DNA of 44,968 bases, taken from positions 139,300-184,267 of the forward strand of contig PKXU01000201.1 of NCBI GenBank assembly GCA_003132445.1, read 5' to 3'. The stretch comes from Acidobacteriaceae bacterium. GTDB taxonomy: Bacteria; Acidobacteriota; Terriglobia; Terriglobales; Acidobacteriaceae. Position numbers and translations under genes: made by a program. Positions 1 through 7,654 of this stretch are shown here, in pieces. Numbering within the stretch: the stretch's first letter is position 1; each line of letters starts with the position of its first letter. The notes under the pieces were generated by a model, which was given only the letters and a program-made list of their open reading frames with translations, was not told where the DNA came from and did not search any database.

Positions 1-1
1 C

Positions 2-174
2 AGTTCTCAGTTCTCAGTTCCCAGTTCTCAGCTCCTAGTTTTCAGCTCCCAGTTCTCAGTTCTCAGTTCTCAGTACTGGGTACTCGGTACTCGGTACTCA
101 GTACTCGATACTCAGTTGAGATCGCACTTGAAAAACCAAGAAACTGAGAACTGAGAACTGACAACTGAGAACTG
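2..174. repeat. 7-bp tandem repeat array with inverted arm
   Basis: From about position 2 to 120 the sequence is an unbroken register of about 17 heptamers, mostly AGTTCTC, drifting to AGTACTC/GGTACTC near the right end. After a 20-nt unique spacer, positions 142-174 carry four to five heptamers of the complementary sense (GAGAACT). The two blocks can fold on each other in several registers. The array abuts the stop codon of the glycosyltransferase gene, so it may serve as its terminator. The left border lies at or beyond the window edge. Confidence 0.85.
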
Positions 175-177
175 CTC

Positions 178-1386
178 TCAGACCATGCCCTTGCGCAACT
201 CCGCCAGCGGATAGGTCGTCCCCCGCCATTCAATTCCGTCATTCCACAGCGTGAGGATCATTGAGCGCAGAAGCGTATAGATGAACAGGGCCGTACTCAC
301 CGGATGCAACAGGAAATAATATGCCGGAATCTTCAGGCGCCACGACATGCCGACATAAATTAAGAACATCGACGCTAGCGCGAGGGCGTAGGGCACCCGC
401 GCCCATCCATGAGCTAAGAACACGCCCAGAAATGGACCAAAATTCAGAAATGCCAAGCCGAAAGCGGCAATCACGGTGCGCCACCACTGAAACGAAAGCA
501 CCGCAAAAAAGTTCTTGGTTAAATTATTTACTATTCCCCGCGCGCCCCTTGCCCATCGCAGCGAAATCAAATCTCCGCCAAATACGTTGCGCTGCGCGAA
601 TCCGGCTTTCTTCACGACCTTTCCCAGCTTCATATCGTCGAGCACTTCCATGCGCAGGGCGGCATACGTCCCCACCGATTCATAAACACTGCGCCGCACC
701 AGGTTAAACGCGCCCACGCCCATGTGATCGTCGGTGCTGGGGTCGGCAACTTTCCAGGGACGGTGGCCAAACATAAACATGGTGTGAAAAAAAGCAATCA
801 TCATAAATTCACCTGGCCGCTTCATGATCATCCGCGGGAACATCACCACGTGATCCGCCGGCACAGCTTCGGCATAGGCTAATGCGCGGCGCAGCGAATC
901 CGGCTTGAACAAAACGTCCGCATCGGTAAAGAGCAACCAGTCTCCAGTGGCCCGCTTCGCCGCGCTCCACATGGCATGCGTTTTCCCCAGCCAGCCCGCA
1001 GGCAGTTCGGTGTGATGAATTACGCGAAAATTCCCTGAATCCGGGTGCCCCATGTCTCGCACCTTTTGCGAGACATGGGAATTCTTCTTAACCCGTTCCA
1101 TGATCTCGCCGGTTGAATCCGTGGATCGGTCGTTGACCGCGATCACTTCATAATTCTCGTAGTCGAGTGCCAACAGCGCCGTCAGCGCTTGTTCGATGAT
1201 TTCCTGTTCGTTGCGGGCAGGAACAATAATGGACACGCGCGGATTCCCGGCCGTCGAAACCGGATTGCAATCCCACTCCGGTCGCGAAACATCGGCGACG
1301 CTGGGCATGCCCAAGGCTGCGTCCACAATGCGAGAAACCCACGCCAGCGCCAGAATCACTCCCGCAATCCAATAAAAATAAACCAT
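178..1386 (-). CDS. Membrane-anchored family 2 glycosyltransferase
   Basis: A 402-residue GT-A type glycosyltransferase, resembling the hopanoid-associated HpnB and carotenoid glycosyltransferase-like group. One membrane helix lies at about residues 3-22. The catalytic domain starts with VSIIVPARNE (51-60), followed by the VNDRSTD loop (84-90), the metal-binding DAD (155-157), a DD pair (250-251) and a GDLISLRWARG segment (271-281). Two or three C-terminal membrane helices follow at about 303-380. The start is ATG, 5 nt after the transporter stop codon, so co-transcription is likely. Residues about 102-116 are encoded by a palindromic repeat also found in intergenic DNA elsewhere in the window; it enlarges the loop between the nucleotide-binding half and the VIHHTELPAGWLGK motif. 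The acceptor and sugar cannot be read from the sequence. Confidence 0.85.
   Translation of the reverse strand: MVYFYWIAGVILALAWVSRIVDAALGMPSVADVSRPEWDCNPVSTAGNPRVSIIVPARNEQEIIEQALTALLALDYENYEVIAVNDRSTDSTGEIMERVKKNSHVSQKVRDMGHPDSGNFRVIHHTELPAGWLGKTHAMWSAAKRATGDWLLFTDADVLFKPDSLRRALAYAEAVPADHVVMFPRMIMKRPGEFMMIAFFHTMFMFGHRPWKVADPSTDDHMGVGAFNLVRRSVYESVGTYAALRMEVLDDMKLGKVVKKAGFAQRNVFGGDLISLRWARGARGIVNNLTKNFFAVLSFQWWRTVIAAFGLAFLNFGPFLGVFLAHGWARVPYALALASMFLIYVGMSWRLKIPAYYFLLHPVSTALFIYTLLRSMILTLWNDGIEWRGTTYPLAELRKGMV
1042..1083. repeat. GGGTGCCCCAT-type palindromic element inside the glycosyltransferase gene
   Basis: The segment begins GGGTGCCCCAT and contains a perfect 13-bp stem, CCCATGTCTCGCA (1049-1061) with TGCGAGACATGGG (1067-1079), around a 5-nt loop. 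The same head (GGGTGCCCCAT) and tail (TGGGGATT or TGGGAATT) occur at 43257-43308 and 43910-43961. Here it is translated, in frame, on the minus strand. Confidence 0.75.
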
Positions 1387-1391
1387 CCCGT

Positions 1392-2627
1392 CTACATCTT
1401 CCCTGCAACCGACCCGCCCTCAGTCCCGACCAGCGGCGCAAACTTCATTCCATAAAACAGTATTGCCGAAGAAATTCCCATCGCGATCACCGGCAAAATA
1501 AACGCCGCTTGCAACGATCGCTTATCCGCTACCCAACCCATCATGGTCGGAGAAGGCACATCACCCAAAATGTGAATAATAAAAATGTTGACCGCCAGCG
1601 CCGTTGCGCGAATATGCGCTCCCACGGAATTGATGACCGCGGCATTGAGCGGAGCAGTATTGAACAAAAGAAAAAATGCCGCCACACCGATCGCCGGCAT
1701 CATCATCGGACCTCTCACGAACAGAGCCACGATCATGACCGGCACGCCCAACAACATGCTCGCCGCCGACACCAGGTAATACGAACTCTTCATTCGCGGC
1801 AGCAGATAGTCGCCCAACCATCCCCCCGCCAGCGCAGCCAGAATTCCATCCACCACAATAATGATCCCGAAGGCAAAATTCGCCGCCTCCAGCGTATACC
1901 CTCGTTCGGTGTAGAGAAACTTCGGAATCCACACCTGGATTCCTCCCAGCGAAAATGTCATCGCCGCCATGCCCAGCGTCGAAGTGAGAAAAGCGGGATT
2001 TCGCGCCAGTCCCAGAATCGTGGAGCGTTCTGGAGTTTCCTTCAGCGAGTCAAATTGCCCGCGCTCCGGCTCCTTCAGAAAAAGAACGGCCAGAGCCAGC
2101 ACAAATCCTGGAGCTGCGGCGATATAAAACGGAAATCGCCAGCCATGATGCGGCGCCAGAGACCCGCCCAGTAAATATCCCGCCGCTGAACCCACAGGAA
2201 TCGCCAGATAGAAAACTCCCAAGATTCGTCCGCGTTTCCTCTCCGCGAACAGATCGGCTACAAACGTCGGAGCAATCGTGACAAATGTCGCCTCGCCCAC
2301 GCCCACCAGAGTGTGCCGGATCAGCAATTCCGTGTAAGTATGCGTCACCGCAGTGAGCAGCGTCAGCCCGCTCCAGAATAGCGCCCCCAGCACAATGATC
2401 AGCTTCCGTGAGTACCGGTCCGCCAGCGGCCCCACAAATGGCGCCGCAATCATGTAGAAACCAAGAAAAGCGCTGGTCAAATATCCAATCTGGGCATTCG
2501 AAAGATGAAACTCATCCTGCACCAGCGGTTGCACCGCAAACAGCACGTTGCGGTCCACATAATTGAGCAGATTCAGCGCCGTCAGAACGATTAGCGCAGT
2601 GCGCGGTTGAAGATCAGTGTTCGCCAC
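1392..2627 (-). CDS. MFS transporter, spinster-like
   Basis: A 411-residue major facilitator with about twelve hydrophobic helices. The first helix carries LNLLNYVDRNVLFAV, typical of the spinster/sphingolipid-transporter-like branch. The conserved loop between helices 2 and 3 reads GPLADRYSRK (about residues 66-75), the MFS A-motif. The start is GTG; the frame opens right there and no upstream ATG is available before the queF stop 24 nt away. It sits between queF and the glycosyltransferase in a tight minus-strand run. A lipid or sugar-lipid substrate would fit the glycosyltransferase next door, but that is inference; the substrate is unknown. Confidence 0.85.
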   Translation of the reverse strand: MANTDLQPRTALIVLTALNLLNYVDRNVLFAVQPLVQDEFHLSNAQIGYLTSAFLGFYMIAAPFVGPLADRYSRKLIIVLGALFWSGLTLLTAVTHTYTELLIRHTLVGVGEATFVTIAPTFVADLFAERKRGRILGVFYLAIPVGSAAGYLLGGSLAPHHGWRFPFYIAAAPGFVLALAVLFLKEPERGQFDSLKETPERSTILGLARNPAFLTSTLGMAAMTFSLGGIQVWIPKFLYTERGYTLEAANFAFGIIIVVDGILAALAGGWLGDYLLPRMKSSYYLVSAASMLLGVPVMIVALFVRGPMMMPAIGVAAFFLLFNTAPLNAAVINSVGAHIRATALAVNIFIIHILGDVPSPTMMGWVADKRSLQAAFILPVIAMGISSAILFYGMKFAPLVGTEGGSVAGKM

Positions 2628-2651
2628 GGGTCGAGCGAATATAGCATGGGC

Positions 2652-3059
2652 TCACTCCCGCCGCCCTTTCGGCCGCGGCCATTTCGCCACAATCGTCGTC
2701 GCAATCCCGCCGCGCGGACGAAACTCTCCTTTTACTTCGGCCCACACCGGCTTCGCCCACTTCACCACATCCTCAAGCACCTGGTTGACGACATTCTCCT
2801 GGAAAATCCCCAGATTGCGGTAGCACTGCAAATACTCTTTCAACGATTTCAATTCCAGGCAGCTTTTGTCGGGCATGTAGCGAATCGCGAGCACGCCAAA
2901 ATCAGGTAACCCGGTCTTCGGACACACCGACGTGAACTCCGGATCATCCACCAAAATCTCGTATCCAGGAAATTGATTGGGCCAGGTCTCAATCTCGGGA
3001 AACTTAGTGTCGAGGCCAGCAGCCGCATGCTCAGGCGTGTAACCAGGCGATTTAGACAT
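2652..3059 (-). CDS. queF: NADPH-dependent 7-cyano-7-deazaguanine (preQ0) reductase
   Basis: Reduces the nitrile of preQ0 to preQ1 (EC 1.7.1.13) in queuosine biosynthesis, cytoplasmic. At 135 residues it is the short, single-domain (type I, T-fold) form. The nucleophile motif SVCPKTGLPDFG is present (Cys about 45), followed by LELKSLKEYLQCYRNLGIFQE, which carries the substrate-binding Glu/Lys region of the family. The open frame extends 37 codons further upstream, but that stretch has no family similarity, so the internal ATG at 3059 (MSKSPGYTPEH) is chosen. No strong Shine-Dalgarno is visible. No other queuosine gene is in the window. Confidence 0.92.
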   Translation of the reverse strand: MSKSPGYTPEHAAAGLDTKFPEIETWPNQFPGYEILVDDPEFTSVCPKTGLPDFGVLAIRYMPDKSCLELKSLKEYLQCYRNLGIFQENVVNQVLEDVVKWAKPVWAEVKGEFRPRGGIATTIVAKWPRPKGRRE

Positions 3060-3271
3060 TTCATTATTGTAGCGTTTCGAATAAGAATGCTGGATTGTAG
3101 CAATGCTCGATCGAGGGCGCATGGAATCCGTGGGATCAACTGCACCCGAAGCCGGTTCGCCCGCATCCAATTAGATACCTTTCTTGGACCTTCGCTGTAT
3201 ATCTGTCGCAGCCTCCAGAATGGTAAATTACTACTTACAGTTATTCCTGCCGGAGACTGAAAGACTACAGG

Positions 3272-4516
3272 TTGGCATCGACAAACAATTCGAAAACGCC
3301 GTCTCGCCGGCGCTGGATTTGGCTGGTCTTTGCTCTTCTCGCACTCATAATGGTGCTGTACTCCTATCTCCATCAGACTCCTTTGAAAGTACGCGCCGCG
3401 ACCGTGGAACGCGGTCCCATCCGCAGTCTTGTTTCCACCAACGGCAAGGTCGAACCAATTCAAAATTTTGAAGCCCATGCGCCCATCGCGACTACGGTAA
3501 AACGCCTGCTGGTAAAGGAAGGCGACCATGTAAGGAAAGGTCAGCTCCTGCTGCAACTCGACGATGCCGACATACGCACGCAGGCCGCCCGCGCTGCCGC
3601 TCAGGTCAAGGCAGCTCAAGCCGAGCAATCCGCGCTGACCACCGGTGGCACTCAGGAAGAAGTCCTCACCTTAAATTCGCAACTCACCAAAGCCCGAGGC
3701 GCCGTCGATTTGGCGCAGCGCAATCTCGACGCATACCGCCGGCTCCAGCAGGAAGGCGCTGCGTCGCCGGGTGAAGTTCGCCAGGCAGAAGACACTTTGC
3801 AGCGCGCCCAGGCGGACCTTACCCTGGCCGAACAAAAACAGAAAGAGCGATATTCCCAGCCGGAGACGGCGCGAGTTGAGGCGCAGGGGCCGGAAGCGCA
3901 AGCCGCCTTCGACGCGGCCGAAGATGCTCTGCGCAAAAGCAGCGTACACGCTCCCTTCGACGGCATCGTTTATTCCCTCCCCGTCAAGCAAGGCGCTTTC
4001 GTTCAGGCGGGCGAGTTGTTATTGCAGGAAGCTGATCTTTCCCAGGTTCTGGTGCGCGCCTTTGTCGACGAACCAGATGTCGGGCGCCTTCACGTCGGGC
4101 AAAAAGTCGAAGTTACTTGGGACGCACTTCCCGGGCGCACCTGGACCGGCACCGTCAACACCGTTCCTTCAACGGTTAAATTGCGTGGTTCCAGAAATGT
4201 TGGCGAGACTACCTGCGTTGTCGATAACCACGATCTGCGGCTGCTGCCCAACGTCAATGTCGGCGTCACCATCGTAGTCGCCGAACATCAGAATGTCCTC
4301 ACCCTGCAGCGAGACGCTCTGCGCATCGATGAGAGCAAACCTTACGTCTATAAGATTGTCGGCCATCATGTGAAGCGCCAGGAGATTGATTTTTCACTTC
4401 AAAATCTCACGCGTGTTGAAATCACTTTCGGACTTTTCCAAGGGGATGTCGTAGCCCTGCCCGCCGAGGAGTCGAAACCGCTGTTCAATGGCGCCGCCGT
4501 GAAGGTAGTTCCCTAG
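3272..4516 (+). CDS. HlyD-family membrane fusion (periplasmic adaptor) protein
   Basis: A 414-residue adaptor of tripartite efflux systems. It has a short basic N-terminus, one membrane anchor (about 14-33), a first lipoyl half (GKVEPIQNFEAHAPIATTVKRLLVKEGDHVRKGQLLLQLD), a helical hairpin with heptad character (about 105-200), the second lipoyl half (SVHAPFDGIVYSLPVKQGAFVQAGE), then beta-barrel and membrane-proximal segments. The start appears to be TTG at 3272; there is no in-frame ATG or GTG between it and the upstream stop at 3224. It faces queF divergently. No RND or ABC inner-membrane partner or outer-membrane channel lies beside it; the next gene, 3 nt away, encodes a TPR protein. So it is an orphan adaptor in this window. 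Confidence 0.88.
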   Translation: MASTNNSKTPSRRRWIWLVFALLALIMVLYSYLHQTPLKVRAATVERGPIRSLVSTNGKVEPIQNFEAHAPIATTVKRLLVKEGDHVRKGQLLLQLDDADIRTQAARAAAQVKAAQAEQSALTTGGTQEEVLTLNSQLTKARGAVDLAQRNLDAYRRLQQEGAASPGEVRQAEDTLQRAQADLTLAEQKQKERYSQPETARVEAQGPEAQAAFDAAEDALRKSSVHAPFDGIVYSLPVKQGAFVQAGELLLQEADLSQVLVRAFVDEPDVGRLHVGQKVEVTWDALPGRTWTGTVNTVPSTVKLRGSRNVGETTCVVDNHDLRLLPNVNVGVTIVVAEHQNVLTLQRDALRIDESKPYVYKIVGHHVKRQEIDFSLQNLTRVEITFGLFQGDVVALPAEESKPLFNGAAVKVVP

Positions 4517-4519
4517 CGA

Positions 4520-5524
4520 ATGATGGGAACATTGCAGTTCGCCGATCCTGCCGCGAAATGTCGCCCTCGATTCCGGCGACTATTGCTTTCGATATTCCTC
4601 GCCGCAACGGCGATTCCACTGGCGCATGCGCTTACTTCTCCTCAGGAACTTCTCGCGGCCGGTCAACTGGACGAAGCCATTCGCAACTTGGAACAGCAAA
4701 TCAGCCGCGCCCCCACCGACGCCGAAGCTTACAATCTCCTCTGCCGCGCTTATTTCATGATCAATGAGTGGGATCACGGCATCTCCGCCTGCGAACGCGC
4801 CACCCAACTTGATCCTCATAAGAGTCTGTACTATCTCTGGCTCGGCCGCATTGCTGGTGAAAAGGCTGATCATGTTGGCTTCGTTTCCGCCGCGGTCCTT
4901 GTCGGAAAGGTACGGACGTCGTTTGAACGCGCGGTCGAATTGGATCCCACAAATTGGCAAGCCCGCGCTGATCTGGCGGAGTTTTATCTGGAAGCTCCGG
5001 CGATCGTCGGCGGCGGCAAGGACAAGGCTCGCCAACAAGCCGATGCGCTGCTGGCTGTGAATCCAGCGGCGGGGCACTTAGCCCTGGCGAGGATCGCTGC
5101 GAGAGAAAAAGATAACGCAAAGGCCGAGCGCGAATATCGTGCTGCCATCTCGGCCAGCAATTCCGGCGCTCGCGCCTGGCTCGATCTTGCTATTTGTTTT
5201 CGTCATACTCGCCGTCTCGAAGATATGGAACAGGCGTTGCGAACGATGGAATCCAGCCCCCTCGATTACCCGGAATCGCTGATGGATGGCGCCAGTCTTC
5301 TGCTGCACAGCGGGCAAGATTTTCCTTCGGCAATCCGACTGCTTCGCCGTTATCTGGCCTCTCCCGTGGAGGAAGGTCCGGCATTTGTGGCGCACGATAT
5401 GCTGGGCCAGTTGTTGGAAAAACAAGGTGATCGTCAGGGCGCTGCTGGAGAATATCGCGCTGCCCTGGCGCTCTTTCATGCCTATGCGCCCGCTCAAGAA
5501 GATTTGAAAAAAGTGGAACGTTGA
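4520..5524 (+). CDS. Exported tetratricopeptide-repeat protein
   Basis: A 334-residue protein with a basic stretch (about 15-20), a hydrophobic signal segment and likely cleavage after AHA (about residue 38). TPR-like helical pairs follow: QLDEAIRNLEQQISRAPTDAEAYNLLCRAY, the next repeat ending in ATQLDPHKSLYYLWLGRIA, FERAVELDPTNWQARADLAEFYLEAP, and further ones to the C-terminus. It starts 3 nt after the adaptor gene stop, which implies translational coupling. The repeats suggest a scaffolding role in the periplasm; no catalytic motif is seen. An ATG one codon downstream (4523) is an equal alternative start. Confidence 0.8.
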   Translation: MMGTLQFADPAAKCRPRFRRLLLSIFLAATAIPLAHALTSPQELLAAGQLDEAIRNLEQQISRAPTDAEAYNLLCRAYFMINEWDHGISACERATQLDPHKSLYYLWLGRIAGEKADHVGFVSAAVLVGKVRTSFERAVELDPTNWQARADLAEFYLEAPAIVGGGKDKARQQADALLAVNPAAGHLALARIAAREKDNAKAEREYRAAISASNSGARAWLDLAICFRHTRRLEDMEQALRTMESSPLDYPESLMDGASLLLHSGQDFPSAIRLLRRYLASPVEEGPAFVAHDMLGQLLEKQGDRQGAAGEYRAALALFHAYAPAQEDLKKVER

Positions 5525-5543
5525 TATCGAACTGCTCACTAAT

Positions 5544-5575
5544 CCTCTGCTCTCCGTTAACCCTCTGCTCTCCGT
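5544..5575. repeat. Direct repeat of CCTCTGCTCTCCGT
   Basis: Two exact 14-mers, at 5544-5557 and 5562-5575, spaced 18 bp apart, in the convergent gap between the TPR gene and the persulfide dioxygenase gene. The sequence resembles the CTCTGCG...CGGTT arm of the palindrome at 35646-35735. Confidence 0.6.
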
Positions 5576-5623
5576 GGTTTAGGCGATTTTAATTGCATAC
5601 TTGTACATACATTTTAGTCAATA

Positions 5624-5646
5624 AACCGTTCCTTTAAGGAACAGTT
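5624..5646. terminator. Possible bidirectional hairpin between convergent genes
   Basis: AACCGTTCC-TTTAA-GGAACAGTT forms a 5-bp stem (GTTCC/GGAAC) extended by three pairs beyond a C-A mismatch. It lies between two converging genes in AT-rich DNA. No clear T-run follows on either strand, so termination is only a guess. Confidence 0.3.
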
Positions 5647-5657
5647 TGTAAAGTTAG

Positions 5658-7049
5658 CTAGGCCCCCACGGGCCTGCCACTTACTATGGGCAGTTTTTCC
5701 TGTTGCCAGGCGTCGATTCCGCCAATCACATTGATTACGCGTGTGAACCCTGCGCGCTGCAAAAGGCTGCTCGCGAGCATGCTGCGGTAGCCGCCCTTGC
5801 AGTGAATGGCAATCCGGGCGTCATGGTCGATCTCTGGCGGAGAGACGCGGAAATTATCCAGTGGCCACCAAGTCGCGTTCTCAATGTGCGCGGCCTCCCA
5901 CTCCGGTTCGCGACGCACATCTAGCACCTGCACCTCGCCTGATTTCATCCGCTCCTCAAGCTCTTTGACGCCGATCTCTGAAATTGTCGCCAGCGTAAAC
6001 CCAGCTTCCTTCCACGCGGAAACCCCTCCCTCCAAATATCCGCCCACAGCTTCAATGCCAACCCGCGCCAGCCTCAGCCGGGCCTCCCCCAGCTGAGAGT
6101 TCGAATCCGCAATCAGCACCGGATGCGCGGCCAAGCCGAGTACCGTCGCCGCCCACGAGGCGAACTGTCCCGACAACGCAATGTTTACAGAACCAGGAAC
6201 ATGACCCGCTGCGAAGTCTTCCCCGCTTCGCACGTCGAGCGCAATCTCGCCCTGCTTCAAAACAGCATCCAACTCAGCGGGTGCAATGGCACGCAGTGGC
6301 GGCAACTCTGCCAGCGACGCAGCGCCGGTGCGATTCATTTCCGCGTCTTTGAAAAAATATTCTGGCCGCGCGGGAAGATTGCTGGTCAACTGCTGAACAA
6401 ATTCTTCCCGGCTCTTGACCTGCAGCGCGTAGTTCGTCAGCCGCTCGGTGCCGATCGTCGACGAACGCTCGGCCCGCATATTCCTTCCGCAGAGAGAACC
6501 GGCGCCATGCGCTGGATAAACCAGCACGTGATCGGGAAGCGCGAGCAACTTGTTGTGCAGACTGTCGTAGAGCATCCCGGCAAGTTCAGCGGGCGTGTGC
6601 CGCGGCGACAGGTCAGGACGGCCCACATCGCCAATGAACAACGTATCTCCAGTCAAAACCGCCCACGGCTCGAGCGATTTCTCTTCACCTGTAACAACCA
6701 GGCAGATACTTTCCAGGGTATGTCCCGGCGTCTCCAGCACGCGGAGGGATGCTCTTCCAAACTTCAACTCAAATCCATCGCGCACCGGCACGTGAGCAAA
6801 GGTCGCTCCCGCTTGCGCACCGATATAAATCTTTGCGCCCGTACGAGCGGCCAATTCTTTGTGCCCGGAAACGAAGTCCGCATGCAAATGGCTCTCCACA
6901 ATGTGGCGGATCGCGAAGCCGTGCTCCGCGGCCGCAGCCAGGTACAGCTCCACGTCCCGTTGCGGATCCACCACCACCGCTTCGCCTTCCGAAGCCAGCA
7001 GGTATGAAGCGTGGGCCAGGCATCCCAGATAGAACTGTTCAAAGTACAT
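5658..7049 (-). CDS. CstB-like persulfide dioxygenase / pseudo-rhodanese / rhodanese fusion
   Basis: A 463-residue three-domain protein expected to oxidise glutathione- or other low-molecular-weight persulfides to sulfite and pass sulfur on as thiosulfate, in the cytoplasm. Residues 1-230 are a metallo-beta-lactamase fold with HLHAD (54-58), PGH (108-110), TGD (133-135), FIGDVGRPDL and YPAHGAGSLCG (His181). This is the iron-binding pattern of ETHE1-type persulfide dioxygenases. Residues about 255-350 are a rhodanese fold with Asp315 where the catalytic Cys would be, hence probably inactive. Residues about 361-457 are a second rhodanese with the active loop CKGGYR (Cys417). This order matches staphylococcal CstB. 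The start is ATG at 7049 with GGAG 9 nt upstream. No sulfide:quinone reductase or CstR-like regulator is next to it. Confidence 0.88.
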   Translation of the reverse strand: MYFEQFYLGCLAHASYLLASEGEAVVVDPQRDVELYLAAAAEHGFAIRHIVESHLHADFVSGHKELAARTGAKIYIGAQAGATFAHVPVRDGFELKFGRASLRVLETPGHTLESICLVVTGEEKSLEPWAVLTGDTLFIGDVGRPDLSPRHTPAELAGMLYDSLHNKLLALPDHVLVYPAHGAGSLCGRNMRAERSSTIGTERLTNYALQVKSREEFVQQLTSNLPARPEYFFKDAEMNRTGAASLAELPPLRAIAPAELDAVLKQGEIALDVRSGEDFAAGHVPGSVNIALSGQFASWAATVLGLAAHPVLIADSNSQLGEARLRLARVGIEAVGGYLEGGVSAWKEAGFTLATISEIGVKELEERMKSGEVQVLDVRREPEWEAAHIENATWWPLDNFRVSPPEIDHDARIAIHCKGGYRSMLASSLLQRAGFTRVINVIGGIDAWQQEKLPIVSGRPVGA

Positions 7050-7110
7050 GGAAGTTCGCTCCAGTGATTCGTACCGATGCTAGACCAAATTTTATAGGAC
7101 TGCCATCGCA

Positions 7111-7190
7111 GAAATGATCGAAAAGATGATGGTTGAAGAGATACTGATCGAAGAGATAAAGATCGAAAAGATGCTGATCGCAGAGATGAT
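7111..7190. repeat. 15-bp tandem repeat array (five units)
   Basis: Units at 7111-7125, 7126-7140, 7141-7155, 7156-7170 and 7171-7185, plus a decaying sixth. A typical unit is ATACTGATCGAAGAG, and each unit shows the pattern rTrnTGATCGAAraG with substitutions. The array lies in the gap between the PilZ gene and the persulfide dioxygenase gene, both on the minus strand. On the plus strand it could be read as a charged pentapeptide repeat, but no gene is supported there. Confidence 0.85.
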
Positions 7191-7227
7191 GACTCGATCA
7201 GAATCCGTCAGAACGTCGGGTCAGACC

Positions 7228-7506
7228 TTAAGAGGGCAGCGGCGTAATGAATTCCAGGCCGAAGCAAAATCCGTTGCGCGAGCGAACGATCGCTGTCAAC
7301 CGCGAGAGAGTCGGAGTTTCGAACTCAATTTCCAATAAATCGCCTGGATTCAGCAGAATCCCCGCATACAGGACCATGCCGCCTTCGCTCAGTTCGGTGC
7401 CGCGGCCTTCGACCACGGTCGTCGAGAATCCCTTAGAGGTTACGACCCGCACCGGCATGTCAACTTCGACACGGGGCCATCGCCGTGTGCTTTCGGAAGC
7501 AGGCAT
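7228..7506 (-). CDS. PilZ-domain protein
   Basis: A 92-residue protein that is essentially one PilZ domain. RRWPR (about residues 8-12) supplies the RxxxR half of the cyclic-di-GMP motif; ELSEGG is a degenerate form of the D/NxSxxG half, with Glu first. Ligand binding is therefore plausible but not certain. The open frame continues 70 codons upstream into the divergent TPM gene region without recognisable sequence, so the ATG at 7506 (MPASESTRRWPRV), preceded by GAGAGG, is taken as the start. It may be co-transcribed with the persulfide dioxygenase gene across the 15-bp repeats. Confidence 0.75.
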   Translation of the reverse strand: MPASESTRRWPRVEVDMPVRVVTSKGFSTTVVEGRGTELSEGGMVLYAGILLNPGDLLEIEFETPTLSRLTAIVRSRNGFCFGLEFITPLPS

Positions 7507-7654
7507 ACTGCCTATGATTCCTCTCGCAGCCACTTTATTCAAATTACCAAGGTGAACTGATCTTTTGCCCACCGGATTGGAAATGGCGCGGCAGAACTGC
7601 GCCGCTTTCGACGCGGATCCGGGCTGCGCAGGCTGACTCTTGTACAATTTGCCT

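Noticed and set aside
2-174. CRISPR array
   Set aside because: The units are 7 bp with no spacers, and no cas gene is near.
1509-2174. Open frame of 221 codons antisense to the MFS transporter gene
   Set aside because: Rich in Arg, His and Gln with no domain; a by-product of GC-rich codon use on the coding strand.
6123-7007. Open frame of 294 codons opposite the persulfide dioxygenase gene
   Set aside because: The minus-strand protein has complete active-site motifs along the same stretch; the plus-strand translation has none.
7114-7338. Possible small protein of charged pentapeptides on the plus strand
   Set aside because: It is simply the 15-bp repeat in translation and then runs antisense through the PilZ gene; no ribosome site or homology.
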